A stretch of 64,000 nucleotides of DNA from contig NZ_JAENIM010000044.1 in assembly GCF_016595495.1 (NCBI RefSeq), positions 62,001 through 126,000 of the forward strand. The letters are read 5' to 3'. A program made the translations under genes and the position numbers. This document shows positions 63,243-64,000 of this stretch, one piece after another. The DNA is from Persicirhabdus sediminis (GTDB lineage Bacteria > Verrucomicrobiota > Verrucomicrobiia > Verrucomicrobiales > Akkermansiaceae). Below the pieces are notes generated by a model that was not told where the DNA came from, did not search any database, and was given only the letters and a program-made list of their open reading frames with translations. How positions within the stretch are numbered: position 1 is the first letter of the stretch; every line of letters begins with the position of its first letter.

Positions 63243-64000
63243 ATGAAAAAAGAGATAGTTTCAATAATAAATGGAGTAGGGATGATCGCCTTGAGCACTG
63301 GCGTCTCCTCGGCGCAAGAAACAAGCTATCAAGCTACTAACGAGTCATTGGTGAACTATCAAGTGCCTGAGTGGTACCAGGATGCAAAGTTTGGTATTTG
63401 GGCTCATTGGGGTGTTTATTCAGTACCAGCCTTTGGCGGCACTCATGCGGCGGAGTGGTACCCGCGCCACATGTACGATCAAACCAATGCTAACGGGCAT
63501 TACGAACACCATCAAAAGACCTACGGTGACAATACCGAGTTCGGATATAAGGATTTCATCCCAATGTTTAAAGCTGAGAAATTCGACGCTAACCAATGGA
63601 TGGATCTAGCTGAGAACGCCGGCGCTAAATTCTACACCGTGGTCTCCATGCACCACGATGGATTTGCCATGTACGACAGTGAGCATACCAAGTGGAATGC
63701 CGCCAAGATGGGTCCTAAGCGAGATCTCACTAAAGAGTTGATTGACGCTGCTAGAGCGCGTGGGCTGAGAACTGGTATCTCTAACCACTTCGCATTTAAC
63801 AATGCCTACTACGATCACATGTTCAAATTTGGCGGTGACTGGGCGGAAGAATATGAAGACCTCTACGGTCGCGGCAGCGAGAAGATGGATGAATGGGGCT
63901 TGAATCGCTGGTGGAATGTAACAACTGAGCTGGTAGATAAATATAGCCCAGACCTGTATTACTTCGACTGGGGCTGGAACAATATAGCGATAAGAGACCA
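63243..64000 (+). CDS. GH29 alpha-L-fucosidase, C-terminus cut by window edge
   Basis: 252 codons of a secreted glycosidase with signal peptide (SIINGVGMIALSTGVSSAQE). GH29 motifs are WYQDAKFGIWAHWGVYSVPAFGG, EWYPRHMY, KFYTVVSMHHDGFAMYDS, RGLRTGISNHF and SPDLYYFDWGW, whose first Asp after YYF is the nucleophile position. It removes alpha-L-fucose with retention of configuration. Its start is supported by the signal peptide. It is divergent from the AraC gene. The frame is still open at the window end. Confidence 0.95.
   Translation, partial: MKKEIVSIINGVGMIALSTGVSSAQETSYQATNESLVNYQVPEWYQDAKFGIWAHWGVYSVPAFGGTHAAEWYPRHMYDQTNANGHYEHHQKTYGDNTEFGYKDFIPMFKAEKFDANQWMDLAENAGAKFYTVVSMHHDGFAMYDSEHTKWNAAKMGPKRDLTKELIDAARARGLRTGISNHFAFNNAYYDHMFKFGGDWAEEYEDLYGRGSEKMDEWGLNRWWNVTTELVDKYSPDLYYFDWGWNNIAIRD

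Overview
The window looks like a chromosomal segment of a marine or host-associated member of the Verrucomicrobiota, perhaps Rubritalea-like. The taxonomy is inferred from gene content: secreted sulfatases, GH29 and GH92 glycosidases, BspA-type leucine-rich-repeat proteins, a C-terminal 'ESSSDLVNWS'-type module, a YHYH/MbnP/di-haem peroxidase set and a complete F1Fo ATP synthase operon. No rRNA or tRNA gene, transposase, phage gene or CRISPR array was seen.

Layout. 1-2.9 kb: a truncated secreted sulfatase (-), a tRNA-dihydrouridine synthase (+) and a YbjN-like protein (-). 2.9-9.1 kb: two large arrays of interspersed repeats (family A, about 310-420 bp per unit; family B, with a double hairpin and a 57-bp tandem repeat) flanking a 690-aa BspA-type LRR protein. 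9.1-15.9 kb: an RlmD-type rRNA methyltransferase, a secreted esterase, a divergent ilvY-ilvC pair with a visible operator, and an MFS transporter. 15.9-24.1 kb: a 2029-aa DUF3857/transglutaminase/TPR protein, an HU protein and a permuted papain-like (YiiX-type) protein. 24.2-31.2 kb: atpBEFHAGDC, punctuated by intergenic hairpins and closed by a strong terminator. 31.2-35.1 kb: an inverted second BspA cassette (1012 aa) with the same promoter, 3' flank and repeat remnants as the first. 35.2-43.7 kb: membrane and secreted proteins of unclear role, an NhaC-type antiporter, a spermidine-synthase-like protein, a glycosyltransferase and a DUF4261-like protein. 44.3-49.2 kb: a two-gene operon encoding a YHYH-sulfatase fusion and an MbnP/MauG-type peroxidase fusion. 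49.3-54.8 kb: small proteins, a third A-B repeat block, a membrane glycerophosphodiester phosphodiesterase, a third repeat family (C/D) with a 660-bp tandem duplication, and a membrane-anchored Ig-like protein. 55.1-57.6 kb: a membrane pseudokinase with TPR-like helices. 58-64 kb: a glycan-use neighbourhood with LacI and AraC regulators, a TPR/STN protein, a GH92 mannosidase and a truncated GH29 fucosidase.

How the genes work together. The two window ends (sulfatase; GH92, GH29 and two sugar-type regulators) fit secreted breakdown of sulfated, fucose- and mannose-containing glycans. The centre is housekeeping energy and branched-chain amino-acid metabolism. The most unusual coding system is the coupled operon at 44.26-49.25 kb. 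It joins domains usually found on separate proteins: a YHYH domain with a sulfatase, and an MbnP copper-protein domain with its MbnH/MauG-type di-haem modifying enzyme. The most unusual non-coding feature is the A-B repeat system. It keeps a fixed order, ends on the stop codons of two neighbouring genes and frames the two BspA cassettes. The octamer CCAGCTGG is also strikingly frequent outside the highly expressed genes.
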